Under the pieces are notes generated by a model. The model did no database searches. It saw only the letters and a program-made list of their open reading frames with translations, and was not told where the DNA came from. Shown one piece after another: positions 54,901 through 64,000 of a stretch of DNA of 64,000 bases. The DNA comes from Stagonosporopsis chrysanthemi. Lineage: Eukaryota; Ascomycota; Dothideomycetes; Pleosporales; Didymellaceae. The first letter of the stretch is position 1. The number at the start of each line of letters is the position of its first letter. The stretch is taken from positions 19,810-83,809 of the forward strand of contig JAFISE010000130.1 of the NCBI GenBank assembly GCA_022560025.1, in the 5' to 3' direction. Made by a program: the position numbers and the translations under genes.

Positions 54901-57143
54901 TGTGGCGTCAGAATCTTCACGACCGTTTCCTTGGAAGAACCATCAAGCTGTTCCCAACACTTCGACGCAAGACTGAGAACAGATAGAGCCAGTGTCTCCG
55001 ATGAAGTAAATTCAGCCAGCTGAGGCGGAGTCGTAAGATGTCGAAGCCACCGGACCATGGAGAGCTCGATCCAACCAAACATTTGTAGTTGCTTGGCAGA
55101 CATGTTCTTCGTGAAAGTGAAGGGGATTGTATCAGGCGGCAGAGGGAGTGTTGGCGTGATTCTAGCTGGGTTCACATACGTGCTGATGTCGCCGAGTGCT
55201 AGGATTCTCCCAGAGTTCTTCTCAGGCTGGATGTCGATGTTTGCCACAGTGTTCTCGAACAAGCTGCGCGATCCAGGAATGTCAATTTCGCCGCTCTCGA
55301 GCTTTGCGCCGCACCACCGTATAAACTCGCTCAGCTCCTCTTCACTCAACGCACGGGACTCTAGTCCTTGGCGTATGTCTTGCATTGTAAGCTCTGTGAT
55401 AAACCCCCTTCTGTGCAAACTGAGCATGAACGTGACAGCTTCAGTGGCCAATTGTTGAGGCACCATAGGCACCTCATTCAGGAAGCTCAGCGTCTCCGCT
55501 GGCATGCGCACGTTCTTACTTGCCATAACGCCCTTGGTCGACAGTATCGCTATTGAGCGTTCCTTGGAACAATTCCAGAATGCCTCGTCAATCCTCTCAC
55601 CAAGCACCGTGGAGGGGTGAGATGCATTCGCTGTGTATTGCTGAAGCGTGTAAATAGCCCTAGGTATCAAAGCTTCAACCTTTTCCACCTTTACACGGGC
55701 TTGGATCTCAGCCATCTCAGACACATAGGAGATGCGACAAGCTAGGCCAGCTACGCGCAAAAGCTCAATGTTCCAAGTGGATATGTATCGTGCGTTCATA
55801 TCAACATTCTCACGTTCTACCGTAGGGATAAGCGATGGCGCTGAGATATGGGCAAGATACCCGGTTGTCTGAGCAGTCGGAAATCCAATAAATATGCGTC
55901 CAGACTTCGTGGGTAAGACTTCGGCAAATATTTTTGCAGATAAGTCTGCAGTACTACCAGAACCAGTCGAAAGCATAGCTGAAGGATCCTGATACGGCGA
56001 GGTTAAAAGGGCAATCTTTGTCGTCTTTGGGGGTGACTTCTTTGTTGCTCGTTCGATCTCGGCAGCGAACTTCTGCGATACCTTCGTGGATGCTTCTACA
56101 GTATAGACCTGTAGGAAGATGGTGCTTTTTGATTCGCCTGCGATCGCCTGGTCTGAACTATGTTTCTCTGTAGGGACTGGCTTTGCAGCCTTCGCGGCGG
56201 GTTGCGGAGCCGGGGCTGAGAATTTGGAGAAGAAGCTCCTTAGCGTGGTTCCCGCGTTACGGACTTCCTGTTGCACGAGATCCGCAGCCCGCTTCGGAGG
56301 TAGTTGTGCTGTGGCCATGACATTTAGCCACTCTGTGTCAATCTGAGAGTGCTGTCTGGTCACGTTTGTCACGCGCATAAGCCCACCCTCCGTCTCGGTC
56401 TTGAGCCCTTGAGGTACTCGGATATCTTCTGGAGGAGAGACCTTCTTCGAGAAAGAGGCAACTACGTAATCATCCACATGAAGCTCAATACTCTCAAGCC
56501 CGACGAAAGTCAGACTCGTTGCCAAGAACTGACAGAGTGTCGGCAAGTTTGGCAATTTCGAGGGACTGTAGGACGGGGACGCCGGATTCGCTTGCCGATA
56601 GTCCAGAGAGAAGATGGTCAACGATGTGTCGTGATCAGCAGGGACAGATGCTATCTTGGTCGAAAGCGTGTTGCCTTTCCAGTAGAAGGCCATAGTTTTA
56701 TCTCCAGAAACAACGAATGGCTCGTCGCAGTCCGCGAAAACGCTGTAGAAGCCTACGCCAAACGCACCAATCTTAGTCTCGTCAGGGTTACCATCTGCAA
56801 TGCTTTTGAGTCGCTTCCAGTCGGCAGGAGAGAATGCTTGACCGTTATTCGTAACTACCAGACGCTTCAGTGTGTGGTTCTGAATAATGTGTCTGAGGAG
56901 TACAGGGTCCTCGGCTCCCTGGGGCGTCGGGATGCTCAGTGAGGGGTCAGTCTCCAGCCTAATAGTGACGGTGTTGGCTTTCGCATCCGCAGCATTTTGT
57001 ATCAGCTCTCGCAACGTCGTATGCTCGCTCGAATATCGGGCCAAAACTTTGTCTATCAAAGCTCTGGTGTTGACTGTAACCTCGCTGTCAAGGCCATCGG
57101 CCATTGTCTGGTTGCGCAATCGCGCAAAGTCTATCGTAGCCAT
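51981..57143 (-). CDS. Large GHKL (HSP90/sacsin-like) ATPase protein with C-terminal HExxH motif
   Basis: A single-exon frame of 1,720 residues. The N-terminus is a GHKL ATPase fold: N-box ELIQNAADA (E46, N50, D53), G1-like VTNNGQAF (97-104, Asn in place of the usual Asp) and G2 KIGAFGVGFYSVF (from 124), the sacsin/HSP90-like arrangement. The long middle matches what I know of the fungal DUF3684 group. Residues ~1400-1500 hold a Glu/Gln/Arg-rich coiled coil (EHEARIAKQQELEQEQDERQ) and then a disordered linker. The last ~130 residues form a separate module ending in YCHELAHNLVADHNARHNWY; HELAH is at 1678-1682 and a downstream Glu is in AIEYSQQY, a gluzincin-like spacing. Role unknown; I infer a chaperone-type ATPase with a possible metallopeptidase-like tail. 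It diverges from TRS120. Confidence 0.85.
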   Translation of the reverse strand: MATIDFARLRNQTMADGLDSEVTVNTRALIDKVLARYSSEHTTLRELIQNAADAKANTVTIRLETDPSLSIPTPQGAEDPVLLRHIIQNHTLKRLVVTNNGQAFSPADWKRLKSIADGNPDETKIGAFGVGFYSVFADCDEPFVVSGDKTMAFYWKGNTLSTKIASVPADHDTSLTIFSLDYRQANPASPSYSPSKLPNLPTLCQFLATSLTFVGLESIELHVDDYVVASFSKKVSPPEDIRVPQGLKTETEGGLMRVTNVTRQHSQIDTEWLNVMATAQLPPKRAADLVQQEVRNAGTTLRSFFSKFSAPAPQPAAKAAKPVPTEKHSSDQAIAGESKSTIFLQVYTVEASTKVSQKFAAEIERATKKSPPKTTKIALLTSPYQDPSAMLSTGSGSTADLSAKIFAEVLPTKSGRIFIGFPTAQTTGYLAHISAPSLIPTVERENVDMNARYISTWNIELLRVAGLACRISYVSEMAEIQARVKVEKVEALIPRAIYTLQQYTANASHPSTVLGERIDEAFWNCSKERSIAILSTKGVMASKNVRMPAETLSFLNEVPMVPQQLATEAVTFMLSLHRRGFITELTMQDIRQGLESRALSEEELSEFIRWCGAKLESGEIDIPGSRSLFENTVANIDIQPEKNSGRILALGDISTYVNPARITPTLPLPPDTIPFTFTKNMSAKQLQMFGWIELSMVRWLRHLTTPPQLAEFTSSETLALSVLSLASKCWEQLDGSSKETVVKILTPHTIMPTKVGLRRPQESYFPTVKLFDDLPTVKTFAGSKEKFLSALGVRKTIDLPMVFDRMRSNDTGAGSDKSSWNHVDLIKYFASVIDEIPKKDLDRLRETPFLPGEGKLVKPGQMFKASELYAPDQAILSLGLTQAKIPFEFKPNLREGALLLRLGLKQWPDSTMIANILHRAGQSNDQQLYLLALDYFLQNYYKNNYGAEVPKFAALTFPILPTEQAPFPNLVAPFQCYMNENAACLGFAILRSDLRPHTEKLGVKRDPPIMPCVQQLLKAPPKSKIDAEMQFAYFASRGADLDQARGLVSSLTTANIVPIFRQYYLDPSCSGFEDSSKRQTGKSEMRIHHYNPPEHVFVGRDQEYRGILDYVHYGAEATAFLLKIGAKHEPSTRDLAELLTYKPARFLNTIGQEKYLDLLRKLAEHASTLWKDKALVEKLVASRVLLGYRDIKDESKKVEAAEDDLDDFDEPGVHREWSLNSAREIVIIDDVNHLYKFRDYIIAAPQEEALEEFYARFGAPKISDLVKTNQTIGAVARDQSPAIQLRKDILERARLFLHEYERDGSSKAIRHDAKWLASNLTVHCVSDISIRYSLAERNVTTSSKKSAIIVKMRAAGYVLSITPKYDLYEVSKELVRLLVSRPKQNDTIALERILTEPLRRLQQKGINVERILRRKEHEARIAKQQELEQEQDERQRAAEQAKSADTRTGRAENMPPPATPERPKQMPGAFGNSPDNSMELANNDNRQSMDNGLIGNWAKKLGFKNTPAPSTDHKGTDGPQIGRDIQATKSNIQNAIKECRPAGQQNINTKHHQDPTELDRGGYCNGEQWENLHKAFSVPFNGRHVDIYYGRDEAAPPAELQPLLNSFLPLIFGLTGIFQVNPAAVNIFIDRKSNTVAFNLSGSLFFNLAWFITLHAPDFGSLEGRLRALDSWFFTYCHELAHNLVADHNARHNWYNQQIAIEYSQQYRAALEGFTKNLLI

Positions 57144-57735
57144 CTTGCAGTATTGGTATGACGGCTGTCAGATGTATCGCTTTCCTGGGGGCAATGCTCG
57201 AGTGGCAATGCCGCTGCCTCCTAGCTAGTGATGGTTGTGCGGCAGCTGCTGAGATAGATATTGACAATAAAACAGCTGCACCAGAAACAACGTCGCTAGG
57301 ACCCTGGGTACAGGAGGGTCTGGTATTAGTACAGGTATTGCCTCCCAGTTTGCGTGAGGTTTGTGGTGGCTGTGGCAAAGCCACGGACCGAAACAACGGG
57401 AAGGCTATAGAAGAACTAAGACAAAGCCTCAAATCATGCCACGCTATGCAAAAGGAGTCAGAATGAAAGATGCGAGAGACGATGCTGTGATTGTATAGGC
57501 AGAAGTATGTCTGGCGAGTGATGTGTACATGAAGCACCCGCCGTAGCGTTTCGCGCTAAAACTAAAGGAGTCTAGATGCTGCCGGCGGCGGTGACCGCCA
57601 TGTAGCCAAAACTCCTGACCCGTTTACTGTGCACCAAGCGGTATCGCGATGCAACAAAAGGCCAACGTAGTCTTCAACTTGCGGTAACATTTCCCTCCTC
57701 GGCCGCCGAGTCACGTACCAGACTCCAATGTGGCG
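57144..57735. promoter_or_regulatory. Divergent promoter, GHKL protein/TRS120
   Basis: 592 bp between two divergent starts. A C/T-poor stretch near 57240-57300 and the sequence GCTGCCGGCGGCGG near 57568 are the only notable features. No clear activator site can be named. Confidence 0.45.
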
Positions 57736-60700
57736 ATGGCAGCCGAGCCCCTCTCTCCGATGGACTTCATCGCCCCTGCGCGCATCAAAGCGCAGCTTCT
57801 CCCCGTTGGCCGCATCAGACGTTCTCGCTTCTTAGCATTTGTCGACCTTCTGCGTCAGCAGTCTTTGGTCCGACTTGGAGATGTTAGCCCCGATCCTCGG
57901 CCAGATAGGAGTACGAACCCTAGACCCGCGTCTGAGGCCCGACAATTACTGATCTTGGCATAACACAGATATGTTCTCTCCCCTTGCATTTCCTAATGGA
58001 ACCCTATTATATGACTTGTCAATATCGCTGCCTTCAGCTTCGCAACTGTCTTTGTCACCCTTTGAGCAGTTTCGGGAGCCGCTGCTGGTGATAGGTATCT
58101 CGGACGCAACCGAGTACCCATGGCTGGAAAGGTCACGTGCCAGTAATGACAGCTCAACTGTCGAGCCGACGGGGGATGACGAAGATGCACAAAACTTGAT
58201 GTCGGCAACGGAAGACCTCAGGGAGCAGTTCCCGAAAGCTTACCACCACTGTGTGATGGTTTTCGAGTCGACGTTACAGTCTCGGCATCCGCAATTGCCC
58301 CACGAGAGTCTTTTGATACCTCCGATGGCGCAGCTGAAGACAACCACTCTGAAAACTATCATGTGCGATTTGACTTCGACGCTCTTAGCAGAGATGACGA
58401 CTCTTGCGCGGTCAATGCAAGCATTGCCAACCATTGCATCGCCCGCCTCAAATGGCGGAGCAGCAGACAACGCTCCCAGCTGGGCCAGCCCTGAATCGGG
58501 CACAGTTCCATTCTCAAGACGAGCTTCGCAAACGCCTGCAGCAAGCAGACCCGAATCGCCCGTATCTAGTCTGCAGTCAAAGGACCTGCACCGTATGTCA
58601 ATGCCTGTATTGCCATCATCGGGGGGGCCATTGCCGACAGATGATCCCCGAGCTGGGTCACCCTCTACCCAGGGGGCCCGCACGCCGCCCACTACTTTCG
58701 ACGAGATATCGGGTGTCAACAACCCAACTTCGCCACCCCGGAACAACACCTCCTCGTCAAAGAATAGAGATGCGAGTGCTGACAGGGTGTCAATCCAGGG
58801 CTTTGGGTCTGGCGGAGTCGGTGAGCGTGCACGCAACAAGGGGCGTGGAAGGGTGAGTATCGTCATTGGCTCCTTATACATGTGTGCCGGACATTGGCAC
58901 GAGGCTATGAGAGAGCTTACCGATGGCGCTACTCGAGCTCGAGCCTACAGTGATCATTTGTGGCAAGCAAAAGCTCTCGAGAACATCATGGTATGCTTGG
59001 TGTTATTTGCATGGTCGGGTATGGACTTCCAGGTACGCATTGCAACACTCATGCACCTTTCAATTCTAACCTGGGCAGATACCTCAAATATGCTTCCCCA
59101 TATACGATAAGTCGTCCAAATCACCCGAGCATACGCCATCAAACAGTATGTCTGATGTATCAGCACCAGGGAGACCGTCTAGCCATGAGGTGGCCCTGGA
59201 GAGCCTCAATCATCTCCTCCCAGACCTGGTGAACATGATCCTGAACATGTACAGCCGAGCGGCCAATTTTGCAGGTGAAGCGATGCCACCACTAGCACTC
59301 TCAGAATGTGTCATCAGGTTCTCAAAGCTTTTGGCTGCTATGAATCTCTCTGCTGGATACCTCGATTACGACTCCTTACAACACTTGGTTCGAAACACAC
59401 CGTATGAACAGAAGCCGAGGCTTTCGGTCCCAAGGCTGAGCGTCCACCCAACACGTAACGATATCGCTACGATGCTGTTCAGAGCTCTCCCCGGACCCGT
59501 TGAGACCGCAGGAATGAATCCTACCGATCGTGTTCTGGTCTTAGCAGGCGTTGCATCTGTGCTATCCTCCCTCGGTTTGCAGCGAAAGAAAGCGATTGTG
59601 ATGAAAGAGTTCATTACATCGTTGATACCAGGCCTCGTCCAAGCTCGGAAAATTGGTGCAGCAGAAATGGGTGTTCATCCTGCTGCAGGCCTTGCGGCGC
59701 TCAACATGGTGGGCGGACATCCTTCTGGTGCCGGCGCTCTCCATCTTGGCGAGGCTGAAGTCGAGAGTGGCATCGATGAGTTCCTCGGTCTGCTTGGTCG
59801 CATCTACGGCATTCCAAATTCAAAGGGTTCTTTCTTCGACATGCCAGCTTCCGGGATACTGGACTCATCTCACGATGCCACGAGCCAGCGCCTGATCGAC
59901 CATATTCTGAAGATATCGACGTTGAAGTCGTTCGGGAGTTTGAGCCTGAAGCTGGAAGTGCTGCGCATGTGTCTGAACTTCTGCGAAGCGTTGCCTGACT
60001 TCAACGGTGTACTCCACTTCACAGCTTTGCTGCTCCGTGTTGCCGGACCTGGGACAGCACCAAGGGCCAACAGTACCGATGTCTTCGTCTCCCTCCCCCG
60101 AGAAGAGCAGGCCAGGCTATTTTCAAACATATCTCGCACGGTTGCGGCGGCGAGCAAGCTAGGCCTGCAGCACGTGGAGACCGAGTATTGGGACGACTTT
60201 CTGCTCCGTGGACTATTCATTTTGGAGGAGCCAACGCCTCTACGACTGACAGAACACCGCCCTGCGGAGCTGCAACTGGCAAAGTCTGAGAAAGACGGGC
60301 CTTTCTTGCACAATCCCTGGTTGAAGAAGCCGCAGACTGTCGCCACTGAGACCGTGCTTGTCGCCAACGAAGACTATCGCTTCGTACTAGCGTTGCAGAA
60401 CCCCTACGACTTCGAGCTTGAGGTGCATTCTCTGAGGATTGCAGCAGATGGCATCGAGTTTGTTGGCAAGGAAGAATACTTCCTGCTGGGTCCGTACAGA
60501 ACGCAGAAATTCCAAATCACAGGAAGAGCACTCACTTCCGGCTCGATGAAGATCATTGGTTGCTATATCAAAGTGATTGGGTGCCGGGAGCGTCTGTTTC
60601 CCATCTTTCCGCAGCCTTGGAGACCGACCAGAGAATCCAAGATGAAGCGGATAGGTCTGAAGGCATGCCTGGGCGCGCCGGCTACGCGACCGTCGACAGC

Positions 60701-62540
60701 AGTGGATCCTACACTTGCAAGAAACGCGTCGTCCGCACCACAGCCAGAGACACTGACTTTCAGCGTCATCCCGGAACAACCCATTATCGCTGTGTCCAAG
60801 ATCTCACTACCTCAATCAGCGCTTATGGTTCTTGAGGGAGAGCGCAAGCGATTCACAGTATCTGTCAAGAACATGTCTGCGACTACAGCAGTTGACTTTG
60901 TGCACATCACCTTCCAGGACTCGGCAACCACAGCGATGCAGTCTGCTCTTACCGAAAAAGGCTTGCTTATTGCTGAGCTGCACGAGCTGGAGACACAGCT
61001 AGCACACTTCCCCTCTCTACACTGGTGCAAAGACGACGAGGAGGAATCATTTGACATCGCGCCCGGCGCTGAAGCAAACTTCACCATCGAGGTCGTCGGC
61101 CGAACCCGCCTTACAGATGCTGTGATCCAGATCGACTATGCACACCTCGGCAAACGACGCTCAGAAGTCCAAGACCGCTTCTTCACTCGCCAGGTCTCAG
61201 TCCCTATTTCAATCACAGTCAACGCAAGCGTCCAGCTACAGCGCCCGGACATAGTCCCCCTCTCTGACTCCTTCGCCTGGTCAAGCCTGAATGCCCAGTC
61301 CCCCCTATCCGCCTCGCTCCTCACCAAAACCAGCTCCAACCACACCGCCTTCTTCCAGCACCTGCGCACCCTCGGCCACAGCGACTCGTACTGCCTGCTG
61401 CTCCTCGACCTGCGCAACTCGTGGCCCAACCCGCTAACTACGACACTGGAAGTCCGCGCACCGCCCACCCTGTCCCCCTCCCCCTCCGACTCCGACTCCT
61501 GGGACAACACGTACACTGTCACCGAAGAGATCCAACCGGGCCACGTCCATCGCCTCGCCATCGTGCTCCCGCGCATCTACATCGCGGACCCGCACTCCCC
61601 CGTCCCCTCGCTCAACCCAGCAAACCAGCGCCAGTTCGTCGTCAGCACGAGCAAGATCAGCCCCGAGACGGAGCGCGCAAGCCGGGAAGCCTTCTGGTTC
61701 CGGCACAACCTCCTCCAGTACGTACGCGGGCACTGGCGCGAGTCCAGCGGCCGCGGCGGGGAGATGGACCTGCGCTCGCTGCGCCTAACGCCACGGATGG
61801 TGTCGGCGCTCCAGCTACCCGACATCGACATCCGCTGCGCCATCACTTCTTCCTCGCCCCCGTCTTCAGCCACAGCGCCAGCACCAACAGCCACCCTCCT
61901 CTCCCCGACCCGCTTCTCCGCCCCCATCGACACCTTCCTCACCCTCACCACGCGCATCACCAACCGCTCGCCCCGCCCCATCTCCCCGCTCCTCCGCATC
62001 TCGCCGCACCTCGCCCTCCTCGCCCACCCCGCGGCGCTCGATCTCGACAAGCGCCTCTCGTGGTCGGGCGTCCTGCAGCGCAGGCTCCCCGTGCTCCAGC
62101 CGGGGGCCATGGTGGAGAGCGAGCTGGGGCTTGTGGCGCTGTGCAAGGGCGTGTACGGGGTCGGGGTTGGGGTGGAGGAGGTGGAAATCTGGGATGGGGA
62201 GGGGGATGTTGGCGCGAAGGTGGAGGGGTCGGTTGGCGGGGAAGTGGAGGGTGATGTGCAGCGTGGTGCGGATGCGGACGCAGAAGCGCGCAGGCTCAGG
62301 AGCGATACGCAGGTCTTGCTCCAGGGGGGGGATGTGCTGGGCGAGAAGCGGTTGAGGAGCTGGTGGATGGCCGAGGAGTGTGTGCTTGTTGCGTATGGCG
62401 TGGAAGATGAGGAGGAGGACGACGACGATGGTGACGACGATGGTGACGACGGTGGTGATGACGACGAGGAAGACGCAGAAGACGACGCAAAAGACGACGC
62501 AAAAGACGACGACAACAACGACGCAGAAGAGGGGCTGTGA
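57736..62540 (+). CDS. TRS120: TRAPPII complex subunit Trs120 (HypA-like)
   Basis: Subunit of the TRAPPII complex that activates Ypt31/Rab11-type GTPases in late Golgi traffic; Aspergillus HypA is the orthologue. Exons 57736..57910, 57969..59032 and 59079..62540 sum to 1,567 codons (1,566 residues). The first intron (GTACGA...CACAG) rebuilds PRPDRNMFSPLAFPNG; the second joins WSGMDFQ to IPQICFPIYDKSS. The ATG at 57736 (MAAEPLSP) is preferred to an out-of-frame ATG at 57728. Conserved blocks include VGRIRRSRFL, GSLYMCAGHWHEAMREL, and the C-terminal beta-rich region with VANEDYRFVLALQNPYDFELEV. The last ~45 residues are an unusual acidic run (EEEDDDDGDDDGDD..., then AEDDAKDDAKDDDNND) encoded by GAC-type repeats after the likely natural end of the domain. 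Confidence 0.93.
62400..62530 (+). repeat. GAC/GAT-rich coding repeat
   Basis: Imperfect GAC, GAT and GGT triplets, then four to five GACGACGCAAAA-like units, encoding the acidic tail of TRS120. Confidence 0.85.
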
Positions 62541-62954
62541 GTGCAGCGAGTTTGCCAAGTAAGCTCCGAGGTTGAGAAAATCAAAGCTGTTGGGTAGTTG
62601 GTTGAGTGGGTGATGGAGCAGACGCCCGCCCGCCCGCCCGCCCGTTCAGAAGAGTATGTACAGCAAAGCAAAGAAAAGCAACCACAATGCACTGCACTGC
62701 ACTGCGATGGCATAGGAACGAGTCTATTACAGTAAAGTGTGTATATGTGATGTGATGTGTGCGGTATGAGGAGGCAGCAAAAAAAAAAAAAAGCGGGAAA
62801 GATAATACCCTCAAAACGCCGGACTAATGCTATTTCCAAGCACAAAAACTTACATGGTCCCACGAATTGACGTCTGGGAGGAGGACCGGGTGCGCGATTG
62901 CTGGTGGTGGCCCCTCGACTACGTCCACCCTAATATCAAGTCTTCGGCGGGGAT
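62541..62954. other. Convergent 3' intergenic spacer with simple repeats
   Basis: 414 bp between two stop codons. It includes a CCCG repeat of about five units (62625..62644), an ACTGC repeat near 62690-62705 and a 13-nt A run near 62780. No gene. Confidence 0.7.
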
Positions 62955-63792
62955 CTAGCAGCAGCCGCCTCCCCAGCCCTGCTGTTTCCCCCTCTTCGCG
63001 GCATCATTCATGCCCAGGCTGATTCCGGCGCGATTGCCTCCGCCCGCGCCTGGTCCCTTGACGCCGCTCCTCCGGTCATTGAGATCGTACTTGCCGGCCT
63101 CGATGTTCTGATATATGCGTTCGGCGACCTCGAGAAAGGCGCGCTCGACGCCGTCGCCGCTCTTGGCCGACGTCTCGACATACTGCATGACGCCGTTCGC
63201 CTTGCACCACTCCTCGGCCTCGTCGCGGGTGACCTGCCTCTTGTTCTTTGCGTCGGCGTCGGCGTCGGACACGGTCGACGAGGCGGCCAAGTCGCTCTTG
63301 TTCCCGACGAGCACGACGACGATGCCCTCCTCTGCGATCTGGCGCAGGTCGTGCAGCCAGCTGGTGGCGCTGAGGAAGGTGTTTTTGCGCGAGATGTCAA
63401 AGACAAGGAGGGCGCCCGAGGCGCCGCGGAAGTAGCTGCGGGTGATGCTCTTGTACGTCTCCTGGCCTGCCGTGTCCCACAGCGAGAGCTTCATGTGCTT
63501 CTGGGCGGGGTCCTTTTTCGAGGGCGAGGGGGGAGGCGACGACGCCGAGGGGTTGTTGATGCTGAGGGCGTGCGAGGCGGGCGGGCCGACGGGCACGATG
63601 CGCGAGCCGAATTCGACGCCGATGGTCACGTCGTGGTGGGGGGAGAAGCGGCCTTCGCAGAGGCGCACAGTCAGCTGGAGCATGGTTAGGGCGGTGGTGG
63701 TGACGAGGGGGAGGCGGACGTACGCTGGACTTGCCGCAGCCCGAGTCGCCCAAAGACACAATCTTTGCGATGTAGTCCCACGGCTGAGCCAT
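62955..63792 (-). CDS. Rab-family small GTPase (Rab2/4/14-like)
   Basis: Membrane-traffic GTPase. Exons complement(63724..63792) and complement(62955..63674); the 49-bp intron (GTACGT...CTCCAG) follows the P-loop GDSGCGKS (15-22). The product is 262 residues, ~50 longer than a typical Rab. Switch I is TIGVEFGSR; WDTAGQE is at 89-95; NKSD and ETSAK form the base-binding motifs. Between switch I and WDTAGQE there is a Pro/Ser-rich insert (about 52-84), and a second acidic insert (SDADADAKNKRQ) follows NKSD. The C-terminus GGGCC is a double-geranylgeranylation signal. FGSRIV and RSYFRGASGALLVFD place it near Rab2/Rab4/Rab14; I do not assign a symbol. Confidence 0.9.
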
Positions 63793-64000
63793 CTGGGCGG
63801 GTGGTGCCGCAGGGCGCGGTGGGTGCGGAGGTGTGGAGATACGGGCGGCGCAAGCTGGCGGTCGTGTGCAGCGCAAGCGGCGGTCTGGCAGGGGCGGCTG
63901 GGGCTTGGGGGGGGGGGGGGGGGGGGGGGGGTGTGCGGGGGGGGGAAGGGGGGGGAGGGGGGGGGGGGGGTGGCGCCTCGCGCGTGGGGGGGGCCGGGGC
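63793..64000. repeat. G-rich low-complexity window end
   Basis: Upstream region of the Rab gene, then from 63907 a 25-nt G run followed by further G-rich sequence to the window edge. This may be a true G tract or a sequencing or assembly artefact at a contig end. Confidence 0.8.

Noticed and set aside
1..64000. CRISPR array, prophage, operon or ribosome binding sites
   Set aside because: The window is eukaryotic; no regularly spaced repeat array or phage gene was found.
1..64000. Secondary-metabolite cluster
   Set aside because: Transporters and a dehydrogenase are present but no polyketide synthase, NRPS, terpene synthase or cluster regulator.

Overview
The window is nuclear DNA from a filamentous ascomycete, very probably Pezizomycotina and plausibly a dothideomycete (the class is inference). 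The grounds are short GT-AG introns (mostly 46-65 bp) whose removal restores continuous conserved proteins, an AA9 lytic polysaccharide monooxygenase, fungal homoaconitase, a CHZ1 histone chaperone, a fused 2,132-residue NADH glutamate synthase, and an intron-bearing nuclear tRNA-Glu. I rebuilt 21 protein genes by hand, 19 with introns; in every spliced complete model the exon lengths sum to whole codons. One tRNA gene is also present.

Layout. 1-2,386: homoaconitase (LYS4, cut by the window edge) and phosphoserine aminotransferase (SER1) diverge from a shared 459-bp promoter carrying a Gcn4/CpcA-type TGACTC. 4,079-13,342: a seven-helix receptor-like protein, a LAT-family amino acid permease, and divergently from it mitochondrial leucyl-tRNA synthetase. 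13,343-19,032: gene-poor DNA with homopolymer runs, tRNA-Glu(UUC) with a 35-nt intron, and a 48-residue protein made almost entirely of DnaJ-type CxxC zinc knuckles. 19,033-22,799: a ten-exon sugar transporter convergent with an AA9 LPMO. 25,110-44,378: a long minus-strand series: BET1, adenylate kinase, YME2, GLT1, CHZ1 (with a 10-nt exon) and a DHA1 drug:H+ antiporter. 45,023-49,893: an NCS1 purine/cytosine permease, a PMP47/ANT1-type peroxisomal carrier and a Gfo/Idh/MocA dehydrogenase. 50,202-63,792: a repeat-bearing secreted protein, a 1,720-residue GHKL-ATPase protein ending in an HExxH motif, the TRAPPII subunit TRS120, and a Rab GTPase.

How the genes relate. There is no biosynthetic cluster. 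Amino acid and nitrogen metabolism recurs (LYS4, SER1, GLT1, an amino acid permease, mitochondrial LeuRS, a purine permease). The LPMO and sugar transporter form a plausible saprotrophic pair. BET1, TRS120 and the Rab belong to membrane traffic. Gene-poor gaps of 1-3.7 kb separate compact blocks; two of them (30.8 kb and 42.6 kb) carry diverged copies of the same dispersed repeat.

The most notable items are the tiny all-zinc-knuckle protein, the ATPase/HExxH protein, the shared dispersed repeat, the CHZ1 micro-exon and the LYS4/SER1 bidirectional promoter. Homology calls are from recognised sequence motifs; no database search was run.
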